NCBI GenBank assembly: GCA_002431285.1
Contig: DJEF01000002.1
Coordinates: 1 to 6,003 of the forward strand
DNA length: 6,003 bases
Direction of reading: 5' to 3'
Source: Ruminococcaceae bacterium UBA5905
GTDB lineage: Bacteria > Bacillota > Clostridia > Oscillospirales > Acutalibacteraceae
Made by a program: the position numbers and the translations under genes. Shown here one piece after another: positions 1-5,420 of the stretch. Below the pieces are notes generated by a model. The model saw nothing but the letters and a program-made list of their open reading frames with translations. It made no database searches and was not told the DNA's origin. Numbering within the stretch: the stretch's first letter is position 1; every line of letters starts with the position of its first letter.

Positions 1-10
1 ACTACTACTC

Positions 11-16
11 TATAAT
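11..16 (+). promoter_or_regulatory. Perfect -10 hexamer (TATAAT) upstream of ftsY
   Basis: The 35 bases before ftsY contain an exact TATAAT in an AT-rich patch that stands out from the GC-rich surroundings. If used, transcription would start near position 23 and leave a leader of about 13 nt. The matching -35 box would lie left of the window, so only half the promoter can be judged. There is no TGn extension. All three forward frames entering from the left stop early (13-15, 24-26 and 50-52), so an upstream gene, commonly smc in Firmicutes, may end within this patch. Confidence 0.35.
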
Positions 17-35
17 ACAAGGGTGAATCAAAGCA

Positions 36-956
36 ATGGGCTTATTCAGTAAGATTGGCGCGGGTCTGAAAAAGACCCGGGATTCTCTCATCGGCTCGGT
101 CAACGGGATGCTGCGCAGCTTCACCCGTATTGACGAGGAGCTGTTCGAGGAGCTGGAGGAGATTCTGGTGATGGGGGACGTAGGCGCCGCCACCGCCGCC
201 CATATTTGTGAGCAGCTGCGCCAGCGGGTCAAGGAGCAGGGGGTCACCGACCCGTTGCAGGTGCGGGCGTTGCTGCGGCAGATTGTCGCGGAGATGCTGG
301 CAGGGGGGCAGGAGCTGCAGATCGGCACCAAGCCCTCGGTGATTCTGGTGATTGGGGTCAACGGTGTGGGCAAGACCACCACCATCGGCAAGCTGGCGGC
401 CCGGCTGAAAAGCGAGGGTAAGAAGGTCATTCTGGGGGCAGCGGATACCTTCCGTGCCGCCGCTATCGAACAGCTGGAGATCTGGGCGGAGCGCGCCGGG
501 GTGGATATTGTCAAGCATACCCAGGGCGCGGACCCGGCGGCGGTGGTGTTTGACGCCGTGACCGCGGCCAAGGCGCGGGGGGCGGATGTGGTGATCTGCG
601 ACACCGCCGGTCGGCTGCATAACAAAAAGAATCTGATGGATGAGCTGGCAAAGATCAGCCGCATCATCGACCGGGAGCTGCCGGATGCGGACAAGGAGAT
701 CCTGCTGGTGGTGGATGCCACCACCGGGCAGAACGCGGTCAATCAGGCGCGCCAGTTCAAGGAGGCTGCCGGTATCACCGGCATTGTGCTGACCAAGCTG
801 GACGGCACCGCCCGGGGCGGCGTGGTGCTGGCGATTCGGGAGGATCTGCAGGTGCCGGTGAAATTCATCGGCGTGGGCGAGGGGATCGACGACCTGCAGC
901 CCTTTGACCCGGAGGCGTTCGCCGCCGGTTTGTTTGACGAGGAAGAAGAGGGCTGA
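36..956 (+). CDS. ftsY: Signal recognition particle receptor FtsY
   Basis: FtsY is the SRP receptor GTPase. It docks with Ffh-bound ribosomes at the inner face of the membrane and hands nascent membrane proteins to SecYEG. The 306-residue protein has a short amphipathic basic N-terminus (residues 1-30, starting MGLFSKIGAGLKKTRDS), a helical N domain to about residue 95, then the G domain. Motifs are clear: P-loop GVNGVGKTT (107-115), DTFRAAA (137-143), DTAGR (189-193), TKLD (253-256) and GVGEG (279-283). The long acidic A domain of E. coli FtsY is absent, as is usual in Firmicutes. The C-terminus is acidic (DEEEEG). The ATG at 36 gives the standard MGLFSK-type start and has AAGGGTGA at 19-26 as a moderate ribosome binding site. 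It is the first gene of the run seen here and is followed by a 63-nt gap. Confidence 0.97.
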   Translation: MGLFSKIGAGLKKTRDSLIGSVNGMLRSFTRIDEELFEELEEILVMGDVGAATAAHICEQLRQRVKEQGVTDPLQVRALLRQIVAEMLAGGQELQIGTKPSVILVIGVNGVGKTTTIGKLAARLKSEGKKVILGAADTFRAAAIEQLEIWAERAGVDIVKHTQGADPAAVVFDAVTAAKARGADVVICDTAGRLHNKKNLMDELAKISRIIDRELPDADKEILLVVDATTGQNAVNQARQFKEAAGITGIVLTKLDGTARGGVVLAIREDLQVPVKFIGVGEGIDDLQPFDPEAFAAGLFDEEEEG

Positions 957-1019
957 CGGAGTTTTGGTTGCCCCGACCGGCTGACCGATGCCGTCAACAG
1001 GAAAGGAACGGTTGAACCT

Positions 1020-1628
1020 ATGAAGTTTGTTATCGCCACCCATAATGCCCATAAGCTGCTGGAGATCGAACGGATTTTAGCGCCGCTGGGGATCGCCGCC
1101 GTCACCGACCGGGATCTGGGGCTGAACCTGCCCGAGGTGGAGGAGACCGGCGCCACCTTTGCGGAAAATGCTTACCTCAAGGCGGCTTCCGCCTGCGCTT
1201 TCACCGGGCTGCCCGCCATCGCGGACGATTCCGGGCTGATGGTGGATGCGCTGGACGGGGCGCCGGGGGTGTATTCCGCCCGCTATGCCGGGGAGAATGC
1301 CACCGATGCCGATCGGGTGCAGAAGCTGCTGGGCGCTCTGGCGGAGGTTCCGGCGGAGCGGCGGCAGGCGCGGTTCGTGTCGGCGGTGTGCTGCGTGTTT
1401 CCCGGCGGGGAGACGGTGCGGGCCGAGGGCACGGTGGAGGGCGCCATCGCCTTTGCGCCTGCCGGGGATAACGGTTTCGGCTACGACCCGGTGTTTCTCC
1501 GGGGGGAGCGCACCATGGCGCAGCTGTCTCCGGCGGAAAAGGACGCCATCAGCCATCGGGGGCGGGCGCTGGCGCAGTTCTCCGAGAAGCTGAAAGAGTA
1601 CTTGAACCGTTCCGGAGCGTCGGTATGA
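1020..1628 (+). CDS. rdgB: XTP/dITP pyrophosphatase, RdgB/HAM1 family
   Basis: This cytosolic house-cleaning enzyme hydrolyses dITP, XTP and ITP to the monophosphate plus pyrophosphate, keeping deaminated purines out of DNA and RNA. The 202 residues cover the whole HAM1 fold: the N-terminal T-x-N-x-x-K signature (T7, N9, K12), EETGATFAENAYLKA (41-55), the DDSGL motif (69-73), FGYDP (153-157) and SHRGRAL (178-184). The start at 1020 gives the family-typical MKFVIATHNA. Its ribosome binding site AAAGGA (1002-1007) sits 12 nt upstream, slightly further than for its neighbours. The gap before it (957-1019) has no convincing hairpin plus U-tract, so co-transcription with ftsY is likely. Its stop overlaps the next gene's start in an ATGA, which suggests translational coupling. 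Confidence 0.96.
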   Translation: MKFVIATHNAHKLLEIERILAPLGIAAVTDRDLGLNLPEVEETGATFAENAYLKAASACAFTGLPAIADDSGLMVDALDGAPGVYSARYAGENATDADRVQKLLGALAEVPAERRQARFVSAVCCVFPGGETVRAEGTVEGAIAFAPAGDNGFGYDPVFLRGERTMAQLSPAEKDAISHRGRALAQFSEKLKEYLNRSGASV

Positions 1629-2194
1629 TCATTCTCATTGCCGGAGCCTCCCACACCGGAAAAACGGTGCTGGCCCAGCGGCTGCTGGAGCGGTATCACT
1701 ACCCCTATCTGTCCATCGACCACCTGAAAATGGGGCTGATCCGCAGCGGGCGTACGGCGCTGACGCCGGAGAGCGACGACGGGGCGCTGACGGCGTTGCT
1801 GTGGCCGGTGGTGCGGGAGATGGTAAAAACCGCCATTGAAAATCGACAGCATCTCATCGTAGAGGGCTGTTACATCCCCGGCGATTGGGCGGCGGCGTTT
1901 CCGCCGGATTACCGGGCAGAGATTCGTTATATTTGTCTGGTGATGAGCGAACGCTATATTCGCCGCCGTTTTGCGGACATACAGCGGTATGCCGATGCGG
2001 TGGAGCGGCGCCTGACGCCGGATTTCACTCTGGCGGACGCCTTGGCGGATAACGCCCGGATGCGGGAGGAATGCCGCCGCTGGGAGAATCCGTATGTGGA
2101 AATTGACGGCTCATATGAGTCGGTGTATGAGGATTGTATACAGGAGCTGGCCCGACAGGGGACAGCGGCCGAGAGAGGAGCTACACTATGTTGA
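1625..2194 (+). CDS. Small P-loop kinase of unknown substrate (2-phosphoglycerate kinase / zeta-toxin-like)
   Basis: This 189-residue protein is a complete small P-loop phosphotransferase. The Walker A motif GASHTGKT lies at residues 7-14 right after a hydrophobic beta strand (MIILIA). It is followed by SIDHLKMGLIRSG (30-42), where the aspartate sits as in nucleoside, gluconate or zeta-type kinases. A second strand ends in IVEGCYIP (78-84), whose glutamate may be the Walker-B-like residue. An arginine-rich segment YIRRRFADIQRYADAVERR (111-129) resembles a LID. There is no signal peptide or membrane segment, so it should be cytosolic. I recognise the family as one found in clostridia under labels such as 2-phosphoglycerate kinase, adenylate kinase or AAA ATPase, but I know of no proven substrate. 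No antitoxin gene lies beside it, which argues against a toxin role. GGAG at 1614-1617 serves its ATG, and it overlaps rdgB by 4 nt and yhbY by 7 nt. Confidence 0.8.
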   Translation: MIILIAGASHTGKTVLAQRLLERYHYPYLSIDHLKMGLIRSGRTALTPESDDGALTALLWPVVREMVKTAIENRQHLIVEGCYIPGDWAAAFPPDYRAEIRYICLVMSERYIRRRFADIQRYADAVERRLTPDFTLADALADNARMREECRRWENPYVEIDGSYESVYEDCIQELARQGTAAERGATLC

Positions 2195-2484
2195 CCAGTA
2201 AACAACGTGCCTACCTGCGGGGGCTTGCCAATCCGCTGGAACCTATTCTCCACGCCGGAAAGGGCGGCGTGTCCGACACCCTCATCCGGCAGGCGGACGA
2301 TGCGCTGACCGCCCGGGAGCTGATTAAAGGGCGGGTGCTGGATACCGCCCCCGGCTCTGCCCGGGAGCTGGCGGAGCAGATCGCCGGGGCGGTGAACGCC
2401 CAGGTGGTGCAGGTGGTGGGACGGAATTTCGTGCTGTTCCGTCAAAAGCCGAAGGACAGCCAAATCACACTGCCCCGGGCGTAA
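2188..2484 (+). CDS. yhbY: YhbY-family ribosome-associated RNA-binding protein (CRM domain)
   Basis: This is a 98-residue, single-domain CRS1/YhbY (CRM) protein of usual family length. Members bind RNA and associate with the large ribosomal subunit precursor, and are thought to help 50S assembly. Visible hallmarks are the N-terminal LTSKQRAYLRGLA (2-14), the glycine-rich loop GKGG (24-27), the ARELIKG segment (42-48) and the closing strands VVQVVGRNFVLFRQ (73-86). The family start MLTSKQR fixes translation at the ATG at 2188, preceded by AGAGGAG (2174-2180) 7 nt upstream. The same frame is open further left, but that part lies inside the kinase gene and lacks family similarity. The 7-nt overlap with the kinase stop suggests coupled translation. 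Its stop codon falls in the loop of a GC-rich hairpin just before the nadD ribosome binding site. Confidence 0.95.
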   Translation: MLTSKQRAYLRGLANPLEPILHAGKGGVSDTLIRQADDALTARELIKGRVLDTAPGSARELAEQIAGAVNAQVVQVVGRNFVLFRQKPKDSQITLPRA

Positions 2485-2495
2485 AAGCCCCGGGG
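2472..2495 (+). other. GC-rich hairpin containing the yhbY stop codon, just before the nadD ribosome binding site
   Basis: CCCCGGG at 2473-2479 pairs perfectly with CCCGGGG at 2489-2495. C2480 and G2487 can also pair if C2488 is bulged, leaving a loop GTAAAA that contains the yhbY TAA (2482-2484). The stem ends two bases before AAGGAG (2498-2503), the site that serves nadD. On the + strand it is followed by AAAAGGAG and not a T-run, so it is not an intrinsic terminator. It could slow ribosomes leaving yhbY, protect an mRNA end, or modulate nadD initiation. Pairing is seen in the sequence; any function is inference. Confidence 0.5.
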
Positions 2496-2509
2496 AAAAG
2501 GAGAAATCC

Positions 2510-3727
2510 GTGGAGAAGATCGCATTATTCGGCGGCAGCTTTGACCCCATTCATCCGGGGCATATCCGGCTGGCGCGGCGGCTGGCGGATGCGCTGGAGC
2601 TGGAGCGGGTAATTCTGATGCCCACCTTTGTGCCGCCCCACAAAATTCGGGAGCGGATGGCTCCGGCGGCAGATCGGCTGGCGATGTGCCGGCTGGCGGC
2701 GGCAGCCGATTCCCGGCTGACCGTCTCCGATTGGGAGATCCGCCGGGGCGGCGCCAGCTTCACGGTGGACACGCTGGCGGCGCTGCAGGAGGCATACCCG
2801 GAAGCCCGTCTGTATCTGATCACCGGGGCGGATATGTTCTGCACCCTCCATACTTGGTATCATTTTGCCGACATCGCCCGCATGGCGGTGCTGTGCACCG
2901 TGCCCCGCCCCGGGGTTTCCCGGCAGGAGCTGACCGCCTATGCGGCGATGTTGCGCCGGGAGGGGGCGGAGTGTTATGTGGATGCCGGGGCGGAGATGGA
3001 GGACTCCTCCACGGAGATTCGCCGCCGCATCGCCGCCGGGGAGTCGCTGACCGGGCTGCTTTGTCCGGCGGTGGAGGACTATATCCGGCAGCATCATCTG
3101 TATCGGGAGGAGACCAGTATGGAAAGCACCACCAGAGACGAGCAGTTTCGCGCCATCATTCGCACCCGCCTGTCGGACTACCGGTATCGGCATTCCCTGT
3201 GCGTGGCGGATGAAGCCAGGCGGCTGGCGCAACGCTACGGCGCCGACCCGGCGAAAGCGTATACCGCCGGTCTGCTCCACGATATCATGAAAGACACGGA
3301 CGGAAAAACCCAGTTGCAAATTCTCAAAGATTTTGCTATACTACTAACCGATGTGGAGCGGGCGGTGCCGCAGCTGTGGCACGCTGTCAGCGGGGCGGCG
3401 TTCGTGGAGCATATTCTGGAGCTGCCGGACGCGGAAATTCTCACCGCGATCCGCTACCATACCACCGGGCGGGCGGGCATGACCCTGCTGGAGCGGGTGC
3501 TGTTCGTAGCGGATTTCACCTCGGCGGATCGGGAATATCCGGATGTGGAGGAGATGCGCCGCCGGGCGGACGAGTCACTGGAGAGCGCCATGGAATACGG
3601 CATATCCTACACGGTGCGGGAACTGCTGGAGCGGGGGAACCCTATCCATCCCGATACCGTGGCCGCCTATAATGAAATTGTGCTGGCACAAAAGGCCGCA
3701 CAGGGAGGGCTTTCGGATGAAAAATAA
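2510..3727 (+). CDS. nadD/yqeK: Fused NadD-YqeK: nicotinate-nucleotide adenylyltransferase plus HD-domain Ap4A hydrolase
   Basis: One uninterrupted frame of 405 residues holds two enzymes. Residues 1 to about 198 are NadD, which transfers AMP from ATP to nicotinate mononucleotide to make deamido-NAD: nucleotidyltransferase signature GGSFDPIHPGH (8-18), TGADMF (105-110) and SSTEIRRR (166-173). Residues 204-405 are YqeK, an HD-superfamily phosphohydrolase known to split diadenosine tetraphosphate (Ap4A) into two ADP. Its metal ligands are visible as H228, H257-D258, H291, H317 and D335. The start is GTG at 2510, set by AAGGAG at 2498-2503 (6-nt spacer) and by the family-typical EKIALFGGSFDP; no ATG fits. 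The domains are joined almost directly: NadD ends as usual in DYIRQHHLYREE, and a methionine (M204) with its own good ribosome binding site opens YqeK. The two are separate adjacent genes in many Firmicutes, and fused forms are known in some bacteria. The end overlaps the LCP gene by 11 nt. Confidence 0.93.
   Translation: MEKIALFGGSFDPIHPGHIRLARRLADALELERVILMPTFVPPHKIRERMAPAADRLAMCRLAAAADSRLTVSDWEIRRGGASFTVDTLAALQEAYPEARLYLITGADMFCTLHTWYHFADIARMAVLCTVPRPGVSRQELTAYAAMLRREGAECYVDAGAEMEDSSTEIRRRIAAGESLTGLLCPAVEDYIRQHHLYREETSMESTTRDEQFRAIIRTRLSDYRYRHSLCVADEARRLAQRYGADPAKAYTAGLLHDIMKDTDGKTQLQILKDFAILLTDVERAVPQLWHAVSGAAFVEHILELPDAEILTAIRYHTTGRAGMTLLERVLFVADFTSADREYPDVEEMRRRADESLESAMEYGISYTVRELLERGNPIHPDTVAAYNEIVLAQKAAQGGLSDEK
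3105..3121 (+). promoter_or_regulatory. Internal ribosome binding site and ATG for a stand-alone YqeK
   Basis: GGGAGGAG (3105-3112) lies 6 nt upstream of an in-frame ATG at 3119-3121, codon 204 of the NadD-YqeK frame. This is precisely where a separate yqeK gene would start, with MESTTRDEQF leading into the HD domain. The strength and spacing match the sites used by neighbouring genes. It suggests that YqeK (202 residues) may also be made on its own from the fused message, or that the fusion arose simply by loss of the nadD stop codon. The pattern is seen directly; actual use is inference. Confidence 0.55.
3314..3342 (+). promoter_or_regulatory. Candidate internal sigma-70-type promoter within the yqeK part
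   Basis: TTGCAA (3314-3319, four of six matches to TTGACA) is separated by exactly 17 bases from TATACT (3337-3342, five of six matches to TATAAT). A TGC directly before the -10 box (3334-3336) supplies an extended -10. The patch is AT-rich within GC-rich coding sequence, and the codons for I277, L278 and L279 are ATA, CTA, CTA, unlike the CTG/ATC usage around them. A start near 3349 would give a message with a leader of about 370 nt before the LCP gene, then rsfS and leuS. It is a prediction by pattern only. Confidence 0.4.
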
Positions 3728-5036
3728 ACCGCAGGGCAATCAGGTCAGTCTGGCGGGTGTGGCCGGAGAGCAGGGGCAGCGCCGCAAGGGCAAAAAACGC
3801 CGCAAGCTGAATGCCTGGGGCATTCTGCTGGTGCTGGCGGCGGCGGTGCTGCTGATCGTGCTGGGAAAGAAGCTCTATGACCGGATTACCGCCGGGCCGT
3901 CTCTGACCGGGCGGGAGATGGTGGAGTATACCTATTCCGCCGACAGCGATGTGAGCCATACGGCCTATTACCTGTTGGGCGTGACCGGGGAAAAGGCGAC
4001 CGACCGGATGGAGCTGGTCTCGGTGCTGTGTCTCAACCGCAGCGGCAAGACCGCAGAGGTGCTGCAGATTCCAGTCAGCACGACCCTGGGCAAGGACAGC
4101 GGCCACGCCGCCGCGGTCATCGGGGATATCTGGGGCAATCCCACCCCGCTGACTTTCTGCGCCTCCTGCCGCAAGCAGGTGACGGCGGAGGAAGTGCAGG
4201 ACGGCAAGCATACCTGCGGCACCAAGGTGGAGAACCGGGCCGGTTCCTCCTATACGGAACTGGCAAAGGTCATCAATACCCAATACGGTCTGCCGGTGGA
4301 CAACTATCTGGTGATTCCCCGGGCGGGTCTGGCGCAGCTGATCGACGCTTTGGGCGGCGTGGATGTGACCTTGGATAAGAAAACCAATCTCAACGGCGTG
4401 GAGCTGGAAAAGGGTGCTCAGACCCTGTCCGGCGAGGCGGCGGTGTATTACGCTTTTCAGCTGGACTATAACGGCTCTCCGGAGTCGGATATACAGCGCA
4501 TGGGGCGCCAGAAGCAGGTGCTGGCGGGGATGCTCAGCCGGCTGGAACGGTATAAGGAGGATGACCTCTTTAACACCGATCCCAAGCGGATGGATGTGCT
4601 GTCCAACGTGATGGCGGGGCGCAACCCCATCCGGACGGATACCAGCTCCTTTGGCAAGGCGCGCCTGATGGGACACGGCTCCGACGGCTCGGCAGACAAT
4701 GTGAAATATAACAAGGCGCTGGCGGAATGGCTGGTGGCGCTGGCTAAGGTGGGACCGGATCAGGTATCCTGCACCGTGCTGCCCGGCGAAAGCGCCAAGG
4801 TCGGATCGCTGACGGTGTATTCCCCTCATCGGGAGCAGACGCTGACGCTGCTGAGCGAGCGGTTCAATCCCCGGGGCAGCCTGACATTGACCGCCGAGAC
4901 GGCGGCGGTGCCGGAGCTGAGCAATAAGCAGAAAACGGAGCCGGAAACGGTGACGCTGGATCAATCTCTGACGGAGCAAACGGCCGCCACCACCACGGCG
5001 GCAACCACGACCACCACCACGGCAGCGGAGGAATAA
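3717..5036 (+). CDS. Divergent LytR-CpsA-Psr (LCP) family envelope protein with a CxxC...HxC segment
   Basis: LCP proteins attach lipid-linked glycopolymers such as teichoic acids or capsule to peptidoglycan on the outer face of the membrane. This 439-residue protein has a basic cytoplasmic head (1-30), one membrane segment (about 33-50, ILLVLAAAVLLIVLG) and an extracellular LCP domain (about 80-275). Family marks are DRMELVSV (96-103), LPVDNYLVI (192-200), LIDALGGVDV (208-217), the KGAQTLSGE segment (232-240) and DIQRMGRQKQVL (258-269). Two things are odd. The usual PRD motif reads IPVST (118-122), and the usual YVRxR reads YAFQL (245-249), so three signature arginines look absent. A segment with C148, C151, H165 and C167 sits between the first strands and the later core. 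After the core come about 120 residues I do not recognise, then a threonine/alanine-rich tail (420-439). The ATG at 3717 has AGGGAGGG at 3702-3709, 7 nt upstream. The same frame is open further left, but only as out-of-frame yqeK sequence. It could be a non-catalytic LCP relative. Confidence 0.82.
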   Translation: MKNKPQGNQVSLAGVAGEQGQRRKGKKRRKLNAWGILLVLAAAVLLIVLGKKLYDRITAGPSLTGREMVEYTYSADSDVSHTAYYLLGVTGEKATDRMELVSVLCLNRSGKTAEVLQIPVSTTLGKDSGHAAAVIGDIWGNPTPLTFCASCRKQVTAEEVQDGKHTCGTKVENRAGSSYTELAKVINTQYGLPVDNYLVIPRAGLAQLIDALGGVDVTLDKKTNLNGVELEKGAQTLSGEAAVYYAFQLDYNGSPESDIQRMGRQKQVLAGMLSRLERYKEDDLFNTDPKRMDVLSNVMAGRNPIRTDTSSFGKARLMGHGSDGSADNVKYNKALAEWLVALAKVGPDQVSCTVLPGESAKVGSLTVYSPHREQTLTLLSERFNPRGSLTLTAETAAVPELSNKQKTEPETVTLDQSLTEQTAATTTAATTTTTTAAEE

Positions 5037-5408
5037 ATGGAACTGAACGAAATGCTGAAGACCGCTGTCCATACGCTGGACAGCCATAAGGGCGAGGAGC
5101 TGCTGGCGCTGCAGGTGGCGGGGCTTACCTCCATCGCCGATTGCTTTTTGCTGGCCACCGGCGGCAGCGCCAACCAGGTGCGCAGTCTGGCGGACTATCT
5201 GGAGGAGGCGCTGGGACAGCAGGGGGTCACCCCCCAGCGGATCAGCGGCTACGCCATGGGCGATTGGATCACCATGGATTACGGCGATCTGATCGTGCAT
5301 ATTTTCAAGCGGGAACAGCGGGCATTTTACGATCTGGAGCGCCTATGGAGCGATGCTCCCGCTTTGAATATTGCCCCCTATATGGTACAAAAAGACGATG
5401 ATCAGTAA
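5037..5408 (+). CDS. rsfS: Ribosomal silencing factor RsfS
   Basis: RsfS (RsfA/Iojap family) binds ribosomal protein uL14 on the 50S subunit and blocks joining with 30S, shutting down translation in slow growth. The 123-residue protein has the family length and motifs: IADCFLLATGGSANQVRSLAD (33-53), GDWITMDYGDLIVHIF (75-90), then REQRAFYDLERLWSDAP (92-108). The commonly conserved glutamate of the EG pair before the W-x-x-x-D-Y-G-D motif is replaced (RISGY, 68-72), a mild deviation. The start codon directly abuts the LCP stop (TAAATG). GGAGGA at 5027-5032, inside the last LCP codons, is its ribosome binding site, with a short 4-nt spacer. Position before leuS and after nadD-yqeK is typical for Firmicutes. 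Confidence 0.95.
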   Translation: MELNEMLKTAVHTLDSHKGEELLALQVAGLTSIADCFLLATGGSANQVRSLADYLEEALGQQGVTPQRISGYAMGDWITMDYGDLIVHIFKREQRAFYDLERLWSDAPALNIAPYMVQKDDDQ

Positions 5409-5420
5409 GGAGATATGGAT

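Noticed and set aside
957..1019. Possible terminator or regulatory RNA in the ftsY-rdgB gap
   Set aside because: Only short, imperfect pairings (for example GGTTG with CGACC) are visible and no T-run follows. The gap is small and rdgB carries its own SD.
2103..2131. TTGACG-17-TATGAG, a possible promoter before yhbY
   Set aside because: The -10 matches only four of six positions, there is no correctly placed TGn, and the bases are explained by ordinary codons of the kinase gene. Too weak to annotate.
1625..2194. Toxin-antitoxin (zeta-type) or phage-defence module
   Set aside because: The kinase has a zeta-like P-loop fold, but no epsilon-type antitoxin or other small partner gene lies beside it. 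It sits within a housekeeping gene run with matching base composition.
5222..5235. GGGGGTCACCCCCC palindrome in rsfS
   Set aside because: The centre is too tight for a strong RNA stem, and the bases encode normal RsfS residues (QGVTPQ). No T-run or regulatory context.
3642..5300. A 552-codon open frame on the minus strand across the LCP and rsfS genes, and a 336-codon one at 42-1052 opposite ftsY
   Set aside because: Their translations are rich in His, Arg, Gln and Gly without recognisable domains, which is typical of antisense frames of GC-rich genes. The + strand genes they oppose have clear family motifs and ribosome binding sites.
5364..5391. TTGAAT-16-TACAAA with TGG before the -10, a possible leuS promoter in rsfS
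   Set aside because: Both hexamers match only four of six positions. It could act weakly, but chance similarity in this AT-richer segment is as likely.
5409..5420. T-box or other leader for leuS
   Set aside because: The rsfS-leuS gap is 12 bases, leaving no room for a specifier stem or antiterminator, and none is seen in the rsfS coding end.
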